Positions 53,575 to 62,641 are shown, counted from the first letter of the stretch. The stretch is 64,000 nucleotides of DNA from Marinicella sediminis (GCF_002000055.1 NZ_MVBD01000001.1:124001-188000), one strand, 5' to 3'. A program made the numbers and translations. The notes: a model not told the origin generated them from the letters alone.

Positions 53575-54132
53575 TTAGAATTGGTTGCCGGTTCGTCTGG
53601 TTTGTCGCAAGCTCAGTCCGTACAGCAGCAGGATCATACATAATAAAGCCCATTGAGACAGGGTTGGAACCGGTATGGCTGTGCTGCCTCTGACCAATAA
53701 TTCTTGACTGAAATCATTATTGGTGCCATCTGAGACAACCGCACAATCTATGCCAATGCCGCACTCATCAAAAGGTCCGGGACCGGCGGTGTAGTTAAAG
53801 TTGGTGTCATCTGCTGCAACACCTTCAATACCCAGTAACAACCCATCACCCAGTGGTCCGCCATTGTTATCATAGACCAAGCCTTGTAAGTCAGCGAGAC
53901 CAAGTGTGAAAGCAGGCACGATGGAATTACCAGAAAAACTCATTGAAAAGGCAGTGATTTCACCGTCAAATGATGTAATCTGAGTATCGGCATTGTTGTC
54001 TGTTCCACTGAAAGACAGGGTGACAACAGCACCTTCAGAAAAACCGCTTTGGGTGAATTCAAAGGATTGAGCCAGCACTTGACTGACGGAAAATAAGAAG
54101 ATCAGACTGATCAGTATTTGTTTGATTTTCAT
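53575..54132 (-). CDS. Exported protein with IPTL-CTERM sorting tail
   Basis: A 185-residue protein with a signal peptide (LISLIFLFSVSQVLAQS), a small beta-rich body (AVVTLSFSGTDNNADT, ITAFSMSFSGNS) and a C-terminal IPTL tail (AIPVPTLSQWALLCMILLLYGLSLRQTRR). The PTLSQWA motif followed by a hydrophobic helix and basic cluster is the IPTL-CTERM domain, recognised by a dedicated exosortase-like system. The body probably belongs to a beta-sandwich surface family. No exosortase gene is in the window. Confidence 0.8.
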   Translation of the reverse strand: MKIKQILISLIFLFSVSQVLAQSFEFTQSGFSEGAVVTLSFSGTDNNADTQITSFDGEITAFSMSFSGNSIVPAFTLGLADLQGLVYDNNGGPLGDGLLLGIEGVAADDTNFNYTAGPGPFDECGIGIDCAVVSDGTNNDFSQELLVRGSTAIPVPTLSQWALLCMILLLYGLSLRQTRRTGNQF

Positions 54133-54239
54133 GGGGCACCTGACGTAAAAAGTGTTACTATCATATTATATATATCAAATAAAATGAATGGTTTACAGTA
54201 AATTAATGAAAAAATACATTAACAATAAGACGCAACCTC

Positions 54240-55370
54240 ATGAACTCGGCTGAACAATCATCAGGTCTCACAGCACTGATGCTGCCCGGTGGTGGTGCCC
54301 GTGGTGCATACCAGGTCGGCGTGATGCAGGCCATCATGGACCTGATGCCTGAAGGATTTCATTTCCCCATCATCAATGGCACGTCTGCGGGTGCCATCAA
54401 TGCCGTGGTGATGGCCTGCCATGCCAAAAATCAACAATATGGCGTGGCCCGATTGCAGCATTTCTGGACTTCGATTCATTGTGCTGATGTCTATCGCACC
54501 GATGCCCGGCAAATCATGAAGACCATGGCGCGGGTGCTGGGTGCTTTGTTGTTTGGCAGGTTGGGGGTCACCCCTCCCAGGTCATTGCTGGATAACAGCC
54601 CGCTGGCTGCTTTACTCAGCCGTGAACTGAAACTGGAGCAGTTACAGCCAGCCATTGATCAAGGGGTACTCAAAGGCTTGTCAATCACTGCGTCTTCTTA
54701 TGACACCGCCATGGCTAAGTGTTTTTATCAGGCTCATCATGACGTGATTCCCTGGCATCGCACCCGTCGTGTTGGCTTGCAGGAAGACATCACAGTGGAT
54801 CACATCATGGCATCCACGGCATTACCATTTCTGTTTCCGGCGAGATTGATAGGCAACGAGTATTATGGTGATGGTGGTCTGAGGATGACCGCACCATTGT
54901 CACCTGCCATCCATCTGGGTGCAGATCGGATTTTGGTGATCGGAACCCGGGACGAAAGTCCGATTCAGGTGCCCGAAGAGCCTGGCAGTTATCCCAGCAT
55001 GGGCGAGTTGGGAGGTTACATGCTGGATACTTTGTTTATGGATACCATGATGGCTGATTTGTCACGGCTGAGAAGGATCAACAGAACCCTTGAGCTGGTG
55101 CCTCATGAACGGCGACAAAAAACACACCTGAAACCCATTGATACCCTGATCATCAAACCCAGTGTCGATGTCAGGAAAATCACCGAGGCCCATGCCGGTC
55201 ACATTCCCCGTCCGGTGAAGTCGTTGCTGAAAATGATTGGTGGCTGGGGCAAGGACTGGCGGATGCCCAGTTATCTGTTGTTTGAACCTTCTTATACCAA
55301 AGCGTTGATTGAACTGGGCAGGCAGGATGCCGTCAATCAAGCGGATGAAATCAAGGCTTTTCTGGGATGA
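54240..55370 (+). CDS. Patatin-like phospholipase
   Basis: A 376-residue patatin-family lipid hydrolase. The oxyanion GGGARGAYQVGVM, nucleophile GTSAG (Ser of the Ser-Asp dyad), and the Asp in YYGDGGLRM (DGG) are all intact. A C-terminal segment (LFEPSYTKALIELGRQDA) is typical of the bacterial RssA-like patatins. It is probably cytosolic or membrane-associated, and acts on phospholipids or galactolipids. It converges with the pirin gene with an 8-base gap. Confidence 0.92.
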   Translation: MNSAEQSSGLTALMLPGGGARGAYQVGVMQAIMDLMPEGFHFPIINGTSAGAINAVVMACHAKNQQYGVARLQHFWTSIHCADVYRTDARQIMKTMARVLGALLFGRLGVTPPRSLLDNSPLAALLSRELKLEQLQPAIDQGVLKGLSITASSYDTAMAKCFYQAHHDVIPWHRTRRVGLQEDITVDHIMASTALPFLFPARLIGNEYYGDGGLRMTAPLSPAIHLGADRILVIGTRDESPIQVPEEPGSYPSMGELGGYMLDTLFMDTMMADLSRLRRINRTLELVPHERRQKTHLKPIDTLIIKPSVDVRKITEAHAGHIPRPVKSLLKMIGGWGKDWRMPSYLLFEPSYTKALIELGRQDAVNQADEIKAFLG

Positions 55371-55378
55371 TGTCTTCC

Positions 55379-56248
55379 TTATTCAGGCAATGGAATGTAC
55401 TCATCTTCATCGCCTGGAACCCGTGGGAAACGTTGTTTTTTCCAGTCTGATTTGGCTTGCGCAATGCGTTCAGGCCGGCTTGATACAAAATTCCAGTCAA
55501 TGTAACGCCGGGTCATTACTTCTCCGCCAATCACTGCGATGCGGGTATCATGTGCAGTGGCAGTGATCACTGCCGGACCTTGATCCAGCACCGCCATGTG
55601 GTAACGGTCCAGCAGTTGACCGTTGATGCTCAGTTGTCCCTCTGCCACATATAATCCCCGCTCTGCGGCATCAGGTAGTTGCAGGCTTTGACCCTGGTTC
55701 AGCGCCGCTTCGATATAGAGGGTCTCTGCATAAACCTTTACTGGTGAGTTTAGCCCATATGCTGAGCCCATCATCACCCGTACCGGCACCCCGTCAACAG
55801 TGGTTCCTGGGATCTCTTGTTTGTCATAATGGTAAAAAGCCGGAGCGGTTTCCTCGACGGCCTCAGGTAATGCCAGCCATAATTGTAAGCCATGTAACTG
55901 ATGTGCCTGATTGCGAACCTCGTCCCGTTCACGTTCAGAATGAACAATACCGGAACCGGCTACCATGAGATTGATGTCTCCAGGTTCGATGGTTGCGCAT
56001 GATCCCAAAGAATCACGGTGCAGGATTTCTCCTTCAAACAGGTAGGTCACGGTGGCCAGGTTGATGTGGGGGTGCGGCCGCACATCAATGCCTGTGCCAG
56101 CAGGAAATTCAGCCGGGCCCATGTGATCAAAGAAAATCCAGGGGCCAATGAGTTTTTGCCGGGCAGCTGGTAAAACCCGACGTACTGAAAACCCGCCCAG
56201 GTCTTTGGTTCTGGGTTCGATGAGTTGTTTGATGGTTGCTTCAGTCAT
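55379..56248 (-). CDS. Pirin-family protein
   Basis: A 289-residue bicupin. Pirin metal ligands are seen in the N-terminal cupin: HPHINLATVTYLFEGEILHRD (two His and a Glu) and MVAGSGIVHSERE (His). The DHMGPAEF and GSYGLNSPVKVY-like segments support the family. Pirins use Fe; some, such as YhaK or YhhW, are quercetinases. It stands alone and converges with the patatin gene. Confidence 0.92.
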   Translation of the reverse strand: MTEATIKQLIEPRTKDLGGFSVRRVLPAARQKLIGPWIFFDHMGPAEFPAGTGIDVRPHPHINLATVTYLFEGEILHRDSLGSCATIEPGDINLMVAGSGIVHSERERDEVRNQAHQLHGLQLWLALPEAVEETAPAFYHYDKQEIPGTTVDGVPVRVMMGSAYGLNSPVKVYAETLYIEAALNQGQSLQLPDAAERGLYVAEGQLSINGQLLDRYHMAVLDQGPAVITATAHDTRIAVIGGEVMTRRYIDWNFVSSRPERIAQAKSDWKKQRFPRVPGDEDEYIPLPE

Positions 56249-56401
56249 GAGTTAAAGTTGATGGATAACCAGGAAATTCTAGCATGCATGCCAGCGTAAA
56301 AAACGTCAATAACGACAGATTCACCCAACCGGGTGATGCGTTCAGCGGATTTTCTGGTTAGGATATTCAGGCAATTCAGATCAATTTTTGGAGACAACAT
56401 C

Positions 56402-56791
56402 ATGCATCAATCCAACAACCTGCCACTGGGTGCTTTTTCTGTCAGTCTGGCGGTGAAAGACCTCGAAACCTCGAAAATGTTTTACCAAAAGCTTGGGTTT
56501 TCAGTGATCGGCGGCGAACCGGAACATCGCTACTTGATCCTGCGCAACGGCGAACACACCATCGGCCTTTTTCAGGGTATGTTCGAAGGCAATATTCTGA
56601 CCTTTAATCCGGGCTGGGACAGCCAGAGCAACAACCTGGAGGAGTTCACTGATGTCCGTGAGATACACCAGCGTCTGGTCAAGGCAGGTGTCAAGATCAC
56701 CGATGCCAATCTGGCCAGTGAATCCGGTCCGGGCCACATCAGTTTTGTTGATCCGGATGGCAATGCAATTCTGATTGATCAGCATCGGTAG
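56402..56791 (+). CDS. VOC-family (glyoxalase-fold) protein
   Basis: ATG 56402 with GGAGA upstream gives 129 residues of vicinal-oxygen-chelate fold: FSVSLAVKDLETSKMFYQKLGFSVIGG, HTIGLFQGM, and PGHISFVDPDGNAILIDQH. This matches the glyoxalase/bleomycin-resistance superfamily; ligands are not fully conserved, so substrate is unknown. Its stop is immediately followed by the 106-bp repeat array. Confidence 0.9.
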   Translation: MHQSNNLPLGAFSVSLAVKDLETSKMFYQKLGFSVIGGEPEHRYLILRNGEHTIGLFQGMFEGNILTFNPGWDSQSNNLEEFTDVREIHQRLVKAGVKITDANLASESGPGHISFVDPDGNAILIDQHR

Positions 56792-56792
56792 A

Positions 56793-57579
56793 ATCTCGCT
56801 TCCCTTCTTTTTTGCTGGTGCAAAAAAACCGGCTGCGCTCGATAAAAACAATGAGTCTGGCTCTGGCAGACTGCGTCAGCCAACCGCCATCCATGGGCGC
56901 ATCTCGCTGCCTTTCATTTTATGGCGCAAAAAAACCGGCTGCGCTCGATAAAAACAATGAGTCTGGCTCTGGCAGACTGCGTCAGCCAACCGCCATCCAT
57001 GGGCGCATCTCGCTGCCTTTCATTTTATGGCGCAAAACAACCGGCTGCGCCCAATGAAAACAATGAGTCTGGCTCTGGCAGACTGCGTCAGCCAACCGCC
57101 ATCCATGGGCGCATCTCGCTGCCTTTCATTTTATGGCGCAAAAAAACCGGCTGCGCCCGATGAAAACGATGAGTCTGGCTCTGGCAGACTGCGTCAGCCA
57201 ACCGCCATCCATGGGTGCATCTCGCTGCCATTCATTTCTTTGGCGCAAAAAAACCGGCTGCGCTCGATAAAAACAATGAGTCTGGCTCTGGCAGACTGCG
57301 TCAGCCAACCGCCATCCATGGGCGCATCTTGCTGCCTTTCATTTTATGGCGCAAAAAAACCGGCTGCGCTCGATGAAAACAATGAGTCTGGCTCTGGCAG
57401 ACTGCGTCAGCCAACCGCCATCCATGGGCGCATCTCGCTGCCTTTCATTTTATGGCGCAAAAAAACCGGCTGCGCTCGATAAAAACAATGAGTCTGGCTC
57501 TGGCAGACTGCGTCAGCCAACCGCCATCCATGGGCGCATCTCGCTGCCTTTCATTTTATGGCGCAAAAAAACCGGCTGT
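56793..57579. repeat. Tandem array of a 106-bp unit (about 7.4 copies)
   Basis: The unit starts with ATCTCGCTGCC and recurs at 56793 (degenerate, 108 bp), 56901, 57007, 57113, 57219 (107 bp), 57326, 57432 and 57538 (partial). Copies 2 to 7 are almost identical. Each unit has a 6-bp hairpin, AGTCTG with CAGACT, and a CCATGG palindrome. The unit length is not a multiple of three, so the reading frame shifts at each copy; the open frames across it (up to 151 codons) are artefacts of the repeat. It lies in the gap between the VOC gene and the TerB-like gene. Confidence 0.97.
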
Positions 57580-57691
57580 ACTTGGGATGATGTTTTCGGC
57601 ATTTCGTCTCGCGTCAGTGTGACTTTTGATTCAGGACACAGGTTCCATGCTGTGTCATAATGATAAGTTGTTAACACAACGTGGAGTCAGC

Positions 57692-57928
57692 ATGGAATCA
57701 AGAGATTATCTGGAAATGAGTTTTCGTTCGATTGAATGTTTCACCAATGATGGCAAGCTGGATGCCAAAGAGTTGGGCAGGATTCTGGAAATTGCCGAAC
57801 GGGATGGTGAAATCGATCACAATGAGATCAGGGTATTGCGCAACATTATCTCCAAAATCACCCCGGAAGAACTGGACGATGACATGAAGAAAATGTTGCA
57901 GGTGGTGCACGATAAAATCAATGGCTGA
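57692..57928 (+). CDS. Small TerB-like protein
   Basis: A 78-residue acidic helical protein with FTNDGKLDAKELGRILEIAERDGEIDHNEIRVLRNIISK, typical of a conserved TerB-like domain. GGAG is 6 bases upstream of the ATG at 57692. An earlier in-frame start at 57626 lies just beyond the repeat array and is rejected. It is followed by the HD-domain gene after 49 bases. Function unknown; tellurite resistance is not implied. Confidence 0.7.
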   Translation: MESRDYLEMSFRSIECFTNDGKLDAKELGRILEIAERDGEIDHNEIRVLRNIISKITPEELDDDMKKMLQVVHDKING

Positions 57929-57977
57929 ATCAAGGGTGATAACGATGTTCACTTGATTGACAGAGGATGGCTGACTC

Positions 57978-58589
57978 ATGAATGAAAAGCGTTGGCTGCG
58001 GTTGATGAAATTATTGGGATTCGCGCCTTCATTGGACTGCTTCGGGGCCTTGAATGCTGCCTATGCAGAAAAGCACCGTCAATACCATACCGGGGCACAC
58101 ATTGATGCCATGCTTCGTCATCTGGATGATGTGGTTCATCTGGCTGATAGGCCCGTTGAACTGGAAGTGGCCATTTGGTTTCATGATGCCATATACAAAC
58201 CCTTCTCAAGCCATAACGAAGCCGACAGTGCGAATTGGGCAGCGGCCTTTCTCGCCGGCCATGATTTTTTACCAGCAGGGGTGGAACGGGTGAAGGACCT
58301 GATTATGGCAACCGTCCATGAGGGTGAAGTGGCTTCAGGAGATCAGGCTTTGCTGGTTGATATTGACTTGAGTATTTTAGGGGCGCGTGAAGAGGTATAT
58401 GATCAGTATGAACAGCACATACGCAAGGAGTATCATTGGGTCCCTGGGTTCATTTATCGAAAAAAACGCCGGCAATTGTTGCATGCTTTTCTGCAAAAAC
58501 GGACCCTATATCACCTCGATGTATTTCAACAGCGTTTTGAAAAAAAGGCCAGACATAACCTGCAAAGAACCATCGTCTTGTTGTCATGA
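57978..58589 (+). CDS. HD-superfamily metal-dependent phosphohydrolase
   Basis: A 203-residue protein of the COG4339 type. The signature YHTGAHIDAML, WFHDAIYKPFSSHNEADSANWA (HD pair) and the late Asp in DIDLSILGA give the metal-binding H...HD...D pattern. It is likely a nucleotidase or phosphodiesterase; substrate unknown. Its TGA overlaps the GNAT gene start (ATGA), so they are coupled. Confidence 0.88.
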   Translation: MNEKRWLRLMKLLGFAPSLDCFGALNAAYAEKHRQYHTGAHIDAMLRHLDDVVHLADRPVELEVAIWFHDAIYKPFSSHNEADSANWAAAFLAGHDFLPAGVERVKDLIMATVHEGEVASGDQALLVDIDLSILGAREEVYDQYEQHIRKEYHWVPGFIYRKKRRQLLHAFLQKRTLYHLDVFQQRFEKKARHNLQRTIVLLS

Positions 58590-59152
58590 AAGAACGTAAA
58601 TACATGATAAAAAAGCCGCAACACCGGTTACTCAGAGAAAGGGACGCCTCAAAAGTTATTAATCTGCTTGCCCGGGTATTCAAGGCTGCAGAGGGTCCCG
58701 CTGAAGGCCAGGTTATAGGTCAATTGGTCTCACGTCTGATTGCCGAGACACCTGCTGATGACTTGTTGGTTTGTGTGACGTTTGATCAGGAGCAGTTGGT
58801 TGGCGCGGTGTTTTTCAGTCGTTTGCAGGTGCCGGGAGGTGACAAAGCTTTTTTGTTGTCACCCATGGCAGTGGCCACCGAAGCTCAGGGAAAAGGGTTG
58901 GGTCAGGCCCTGATTCAGTATGGTTTGGATCTGTTGCGGTCACATGAAGTGGCCTTGGTGGTAACTTATGGAGATCCGGCCTTTTATAAAAAAACCGGTT
59001 TTCAGCCCATCACACAGGCACAGATTCCACCACCATTCCCACTCAGTCAGCCCATTGGATGGCTGGCACAATCGCTGATTCAGCGAAGCATTCCTGAATT
59101 TCGCAACGCCATTATTTGTGTGCCGGCTTTCAATGACCCATCACTTTGGTGA
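58586..59152 (+). CDS. GNAT-family N-acetyltransferase
   Basis: A 188-residue acetyltransferase of the GNAT fold. The acetyl-CoA pyrophosphate loop is LSPMAVATEAQGKGLGQALIQYGLDLL (Q/R-x-x-G-x-G/A, here QGKGLG). YGDPAFYKKTGFQP is the typical C-terminal segment of the YhbS-like subgroup. It is coupled to the HD gene and followed 7 bases later by the DCC-family gene. Confidence 0.88.
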   Translation: MKERKYMIKKPQHRLLRERDASKVINLLARVFKAAEGPAEGQVIGQLVSRLIAETPADDLLVCVTFDQEQLVGAVFFSRLQVPGGDKAFLLSPMAVATEAQGKGLGQALIQYGLDLLRSHEVALVVTYGDPAFYKKTGFQPITQAQIPPPFPLSQPIGWLAQSLIQRSIPEFRNAIICVPAFNDPSLW

Positions 59153-59159
59153 TCATTTG

Positions 59160-59591
59160 ATGAGTCACCATCACCTGATTATTTTTGATGGAGTTTGCCT
59201 GTTTTGCAATGGGGCGATCAATTTCATCATCAAAAGAGACCCTGGAGAACAATTCCTTTTTGTGCCTCTGCAAAGTCCTGCAGCCAAATACCTCATTGAA
59301 CAACACCAGGCAGAAAAAGTGGGCTTTGATACCTTTCTGCTGATCAAAAACGGCCGTTGTTTCTACCGCACCAATGCCGCGTTTGAAATCTCCAGGGATC
59401 TGTCCGGTGGCTGGTTTTTATGGCGAATTTTCAGGGTCATTCCCAGACCGGTCAGGGACTGTTTTTATCGCTTGTTTGCCAGAAACCGGTATCGTTTATT
59501 TGGCCGGACAGATCAGTGTATGGTGCCATCAACGGCACTGAAGTCCCGGTTTCTGTGGGCGGTTACTGACATCACTGAGCGGGCTGAATAA
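59160..59591 (+). CDS. DCC-family thiol-disulfide oxidoreductase (DUF393)
   Basis: ATG 59160 gives 143 residues with the DGVCLFCN motif at about residues 10-17 (CxxC), the DUF393 signature, and IKRDPGEQFLFVPLQSPAA. The family is thought to be redox active. Its 3' end overlaps by 20 bases the minus-strand secreted-protein gene (stop 59572). Last gene of the four-gene small cluster that starts at 57692. Confidence 0.87.
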   Translation: MSHHHLIIFDGVCLFCNGAINFIIKRDPGEQFLFVPLQSPAAKYLIEQHQAEKVGFDTFLLIKNGRCFYRTNAAFEISRDLSGGWFLWRIFRVIPRPVRDCFYRLFARNRYRLFGRTDQCMVPSTALKSRFLWAVTDITERAE

Positions 59592-61035
59592 AAATATTTT
59601 TAACATCACTGCGGTTGTTGCGATAATTGGATTCATTGAGTTCAGATACTGCGGCATAGTTATACAGTGACTCGCCAACCGGACCAACCACATCAAATTC
59701 CATGGTACAGGTAATCACATCGCCCGGTGCCATGGTGGTGATCCGCGTATCCCGGTACCGCCATCCTGCATAGACATTGAATTCCTGCATATTGCATTGA
59801 TCTGAGACCAGCTGGATGTTGTTCTCATACCCGTCCAGAAAACGAAAATCAGTGGCGGTGTCAAGCCCAAGGTTCTGCAGCACAATCTGAAAAGTGATGC
59901 GCTGACCCAGTCGAATCGGCTCGGGAGTCAACAAACGCTTACTCACCCGAAGATCGCTGGCACTGCCGGGAAACAGTTGAGCGGTTGACACGAATTTACC
60001 CTCTTCAGCAGCGGCCATGATGTCCACCTGAGCGATTTGCCCCCCCCTGGAATGACGTGCCGCAGAATCAAAACCTTCGGCAAAAATCAGATCCGGGGGA
60101 TTGATGATGGCCAACAGGTCACTCAAACCGGGTGTGCCATTGGGTAAGTTGGTGTCTTCAGTCCAATTTTGACCGTCATATAACCAGATAACACCGGTGT
60201 TGCCACCCATGCCATCTGGTTTGAAACCAGTGGCGATGATGTTGTTTCGACTTGTGCCACTGAGCCAGGTCAGGGTCTGGTCACCTGGGATCGAGATGTT
60301 CATGTCAGACCATTCAGCACCGTCAAAATACCAGAAATCATTGCCATTGCGGATGGCAAACAATTCCAGCGGTTCAACCGAACCAGGCAAGCAGGTCTGT
60401 GGCGGTGACCAGATAGCGGTCAGCGACAAGGGCACTGGCTCAATGTGTATTGGCCCGTTGTTACTCAGGTCATTGAGAAAATTGTTCACGTGTTCAATGT
60501 TGCCACTGCCCATCAATAATTTAATGTCATTACTTTCTCCGCAGGCAGTGATCATGGGTTGTTGATAGGCTCGGCAAAAAGGTTGGTCCTGAGCGCCGGG
60601 ATGGTATGGACAAATGATGTTAAATTGACCCAATGATTCATACAAAACCACATCTTCCTGAGGAGATATCCAGGTTCCGGTATAAACCGTGTTGGTGTTA
60701 CTGGTGAACAAATCACTCCATTGATTACCATCCCACAACAGCACCACATCCTCACCTGCGGCAACGGCAAAGTCGTTCGATGACACATAGACATCATACA
60801 GTTCTTCGGTGGTCCCGGATGGTATCACGGTACCCGAATCATTGTTTTGAAAATGCACTATGGTGCCGTTTTCACCAACGGCGACAATGAAGTCACCGTC
60901 TGCTGAAGATATGCCATTGAACAGTTCGCTGGTGGGTGTGCTGCCTAAAGTCCAGATGGAGCCGGCCCAGGCCACTGATAAAGACAGCATCAGAATGATA
61001 GCGCCGGTTGTTTTGTCTCGTTTATTCTTATTCAT
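59572..61035 (-). CDS. Secreted beta-propeller/DUF11-type protein with FAEGFD motif
   Basis: A 487-residue exported protein with a signal peptide (IILMLSLSVAWAGS). Residues about 35-300 contain short repeats such as FIVAVGENGTIVHF and FAVAAGEDVVLLW, suggesting a YCF48-like beta-propeller. LIFAEGFDSA lies at about residue 320, and residues about 355-480 look like a DUF11 repeat (VSKRLLTPEPIRLGQRITFQIVLQNLGLDTATDF and CTMEFDVVGPVGESLYNYAAV). It is probably a surface protein. The usual C-terminal FADGF motif here sits before an extra domain rather than at the end. Confidence 0.72.
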   Translation of the reverse strand: MNKNKRDKTTGAIILMLSLSVAWAGSIWTLGSTPTSELFNGISSADGDFIVAVGENGTIVHFQNNDSGTVIPSGTTEELYDVYVSSNDFAVAAGEDVVLLWDGNQWSDLFTSNTNTVYTGTWISPQEDVVLYESLGQFNIICPYHPGAQDQPFCRAYQQPMITACGESNDIKLLMGSGNIEHVNNFLNDLSNNGPIHIEPVPLSLTAIWSPPQTCLPGSVEPLELFAIRNGNDFWYFDGAEWSDMNISIPGDQTLTWLSGTSRNNIIATGFKPDGMGGNTGVIWLYDGQNWTEDTNLPNGTPGLSDLLAIINPPDLIFAEGFDSAARHSRGGQIAQVDIMAAAEEGKFVSTAQLFPGSASDLRVSKRLLTPEPIRLGQRITFQIVLQNLGLDTATDFRFLDGYENNIQLVSDQCNMQEFNVYAGWRYRDTRITTMAPGDVITCTMEFDVVGPVGESLYNYAAVSELNESNYRNNRSDVKNIFIQPAQ

Positions 61036-61238
61036 GGAGTCACTTTATGATTGAGCTTAAAGTTGTATGCGTTAATTGATCTCATGATGCGCCACATTTA
61101 TTGTTATTTGGTGATGGGTATCAAATCACCAAAGATCAATGCAGAAACATGGCAAAGGAAGGCTTGAATGGGTGGCACTGAGTATCCTGGCCTGGCTCAT
61201 ATGTGTTCGAGTGTTCTGTACACCCTCATTGAGCAGTT

Positions 61239-61946
61239 TTACACCTGACGTAGGGTCAGGTTAAACCGGTGCAGTCCCAATTGTGGGTGGGGAATGGAGC
61301 GGTTGGTTTTGACCCCGTGATAAATCAGCCGGGCTGTGCGTCCCCAAACCATCACATCGCCATCATACAGTTCAACTTCAACGGGTTTGCCGTTGCGTGA
61401 ATCACCATACATTTGAAACCGCGCACTCATGCCCAGTGACACCGAGACAATGGGTTGTGATAGATCAGGTTCATTCTTGTCCTGGTGAGCGGTCAGCTCC
61501 TGCCCCGCCTGATAATGGTTTACCAGACAAGCGTTGGGATCGAAGCCGGCAAAACCGCATAAGGTGGCTGCCTGTCTGGCCAGTTGCCTGAACGCATCGG
61601 GCATTTGTGGCCAGGGTTTTCCTGAAGTGGGGTCGCGGTGGGCGTAGCGGTAGCCATTGGGTTCGCTGATCCAGCCCAGATCACCACAATTGGTCATGGA
61701 AATATGCAGGCGTTTACCCCCTGGGGTGTGCATGAACCGCAGCGGTGCCTGGGTAATGACCTGCTTGATCACAGGCTGCAATTGGTCCAGCCTGGCCAGC
61801 GATCTGATCAGGTAGACATCTTTGATGAGTTCTTCGGGAAGTTGATCGGTTTGGCTGAACAGGTCACTCACGGGTTGGTTTATATTGAAGTCAAAAGAAT
61901 ATTTTAATCGATGTGCTAGAATCATGAGCAACAAATCAATGCGCAT
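61239..61946 (-). CDS. alkB: Alpha-ketoglutarate-dependent DNA repair dioxygenase AlkB
   Basis: A 235-residue Fe(II)/2-oxoglutarate enzyme that removes methyl groups from 1-methyladenine and 3-methylcytosine. The Fe ligands H154, D156 (LTAHQDKNEPD) and H210 (LIYHGVK), and 2-oxoglutarate Arg residues R227 and R233 in RFNLTLR, match E. coli AlkB. MTNCGDLGWISEPNGYRY and SVSLGMSARFQ also match. Start may be 61946 or ATG 61925. Its ATG is only five bases from the divergent 61952 start. No ada gene is near. Confidence 0.95.
   Translation of the reverse strand: MRIDLLLMILAHRLKYSFDFNINQPVSDLFSQTDQLPEELIKDVYLIRSLARLDQLQPVIKQVITQAPLRFMHTPGGKRLHISMTNCGDLGWISEPNGYRYAHRDPTSGKPWPQMPDAFRQLARQAATLCGFAGFDPNACLVNHYQAGQELTAHQDKNEPDLSQPIVSVSLGMSARFQMYGDSRNGKPVEVELYDGDVMVWGRTARLIYHGVKTNRSIPHPQLGLHRFNLTLRQV
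61914..61922 (+). promoter_or_regulatory. Possible extended -10 promoter for the 61952 gene
   Basis: TGCTAGAAT is a good extended -10 sequence (TGn + TAGAAT). It would start transcription near 61929 and lies within the first codons of the divergent alkB gene. No clear -35 is present at the usual distance. Confidence 0.35.
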
Positions 61947-61951
61947 TCATC

Positions 61952-62584
61952 ATGTCAAAACAAGCAGACATCCCAGCGACACCTGAATCGGTTCAAAAGC
62001 AGTCACCACCTCGCGAACGATTGAATTTCATCATCGCCGTGTGTGCCATTCTGATTTCAGCGGCATCGTTTTATGCCACTTACCTGCAGGCAGATGCGGC
62101 CAACAAACAAGTAAAAGCCATGACCATGCCGATGCTTCAATACGGTCATGGCAATGTGCTCAATGATGATGAACGGGTGGTGAATTTTTCTCTGATCAAT
62201 GCCGGTGTGGGACCGGCACTGATCAACAGCGTGACTTTCTCTTATCAGGACAGGTCTTTTGATACGTTTTTTCAGGTCTTAAATCACTGTTGTCAGCAGG
62301 TGGTCAAAGATTTTCTGGCTGCCAGTGAACAAAGGGATGAAGAAGTACCTCAATTCATCACCAGTCCGGTATTGAATACCATCCTGCCGGGTCAGGATCG
62401 ATTGATGTTTATGCGCCTGAAATGGCATGAGAGTAATCAGGAGATGTGGAACCTGATCAACGAATTGCGGTTTGAAGTGACATTCCAAGCTTGTTATTGT
62501 TCATTGCTGGATGAATGTTACCAAACCGATGAACAGTCACGGATCAAAGCAGTGGCCAGTTGTCCCGTAAACCGGAAAAATTAA
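61952..62584 (+). CDS. Single-helix membrane protein of unknown function
   Basis: A 210-residue protein with a cytoplasmic N-terminus, one transmembrane helix (about 24-44, FIIAVCAILISAASFYATYL) and a C-terminal soluble domain with paired cysteines (NHCCQQVV, ACYCSLLDECY). I recognise no family. It diverges from alkB. Confidence 0.65.
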   Translation: MSKQADIPATPESVQKQSPPRERLNFIIAVCAILISAASFYATYLQADAANKQVKAMTMPMLQYGHGNVLNDDERVVNFSLINAGVGPALINSVTFSYQDRSFDTFFQVLNHCCQQVVKDFLAASEQRDEEVPQFITSPVLNTILPGQDRLMFMRLKWHESNQEMWNLINELRFEVTFQACYCSLLDECYQTDEQSRIKAVASCPVNRKN

Positions 62585-62611
62585 GTTTTTTCCGCTCTGG
62601 ATGAAACCTTT

Positions 62612-62641
62612 TTGACCAGACTGGGTATAGTGGGGTATGAA
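62612..62641 (+). promoter_or_regulatory. Sigma70-like promoter before the ECF sigma gene
   Basis: TTGACC (62612-62617) and TATGAA (62636-62641) are separated by 18 bases. This is close to a vegetative promoter and ends 17 bases before the sigma ATG, so the transcript leader would be very short. Confidence 0.4.

Noticed and set aside
56793-57579. Possible CRISPR array
   Set aside because: The repeats are 106 bp, contiguous and without variable spacers, and no cas gene is nearby.
56812-57660. Four overlapping open frames of 80-151 codons with repeated peptides
   Set aside because: They arise from the 106-bp tandem array; the frame shifts by one base at each copy and no ribosome binding site or start is special, so they are not protein genes.
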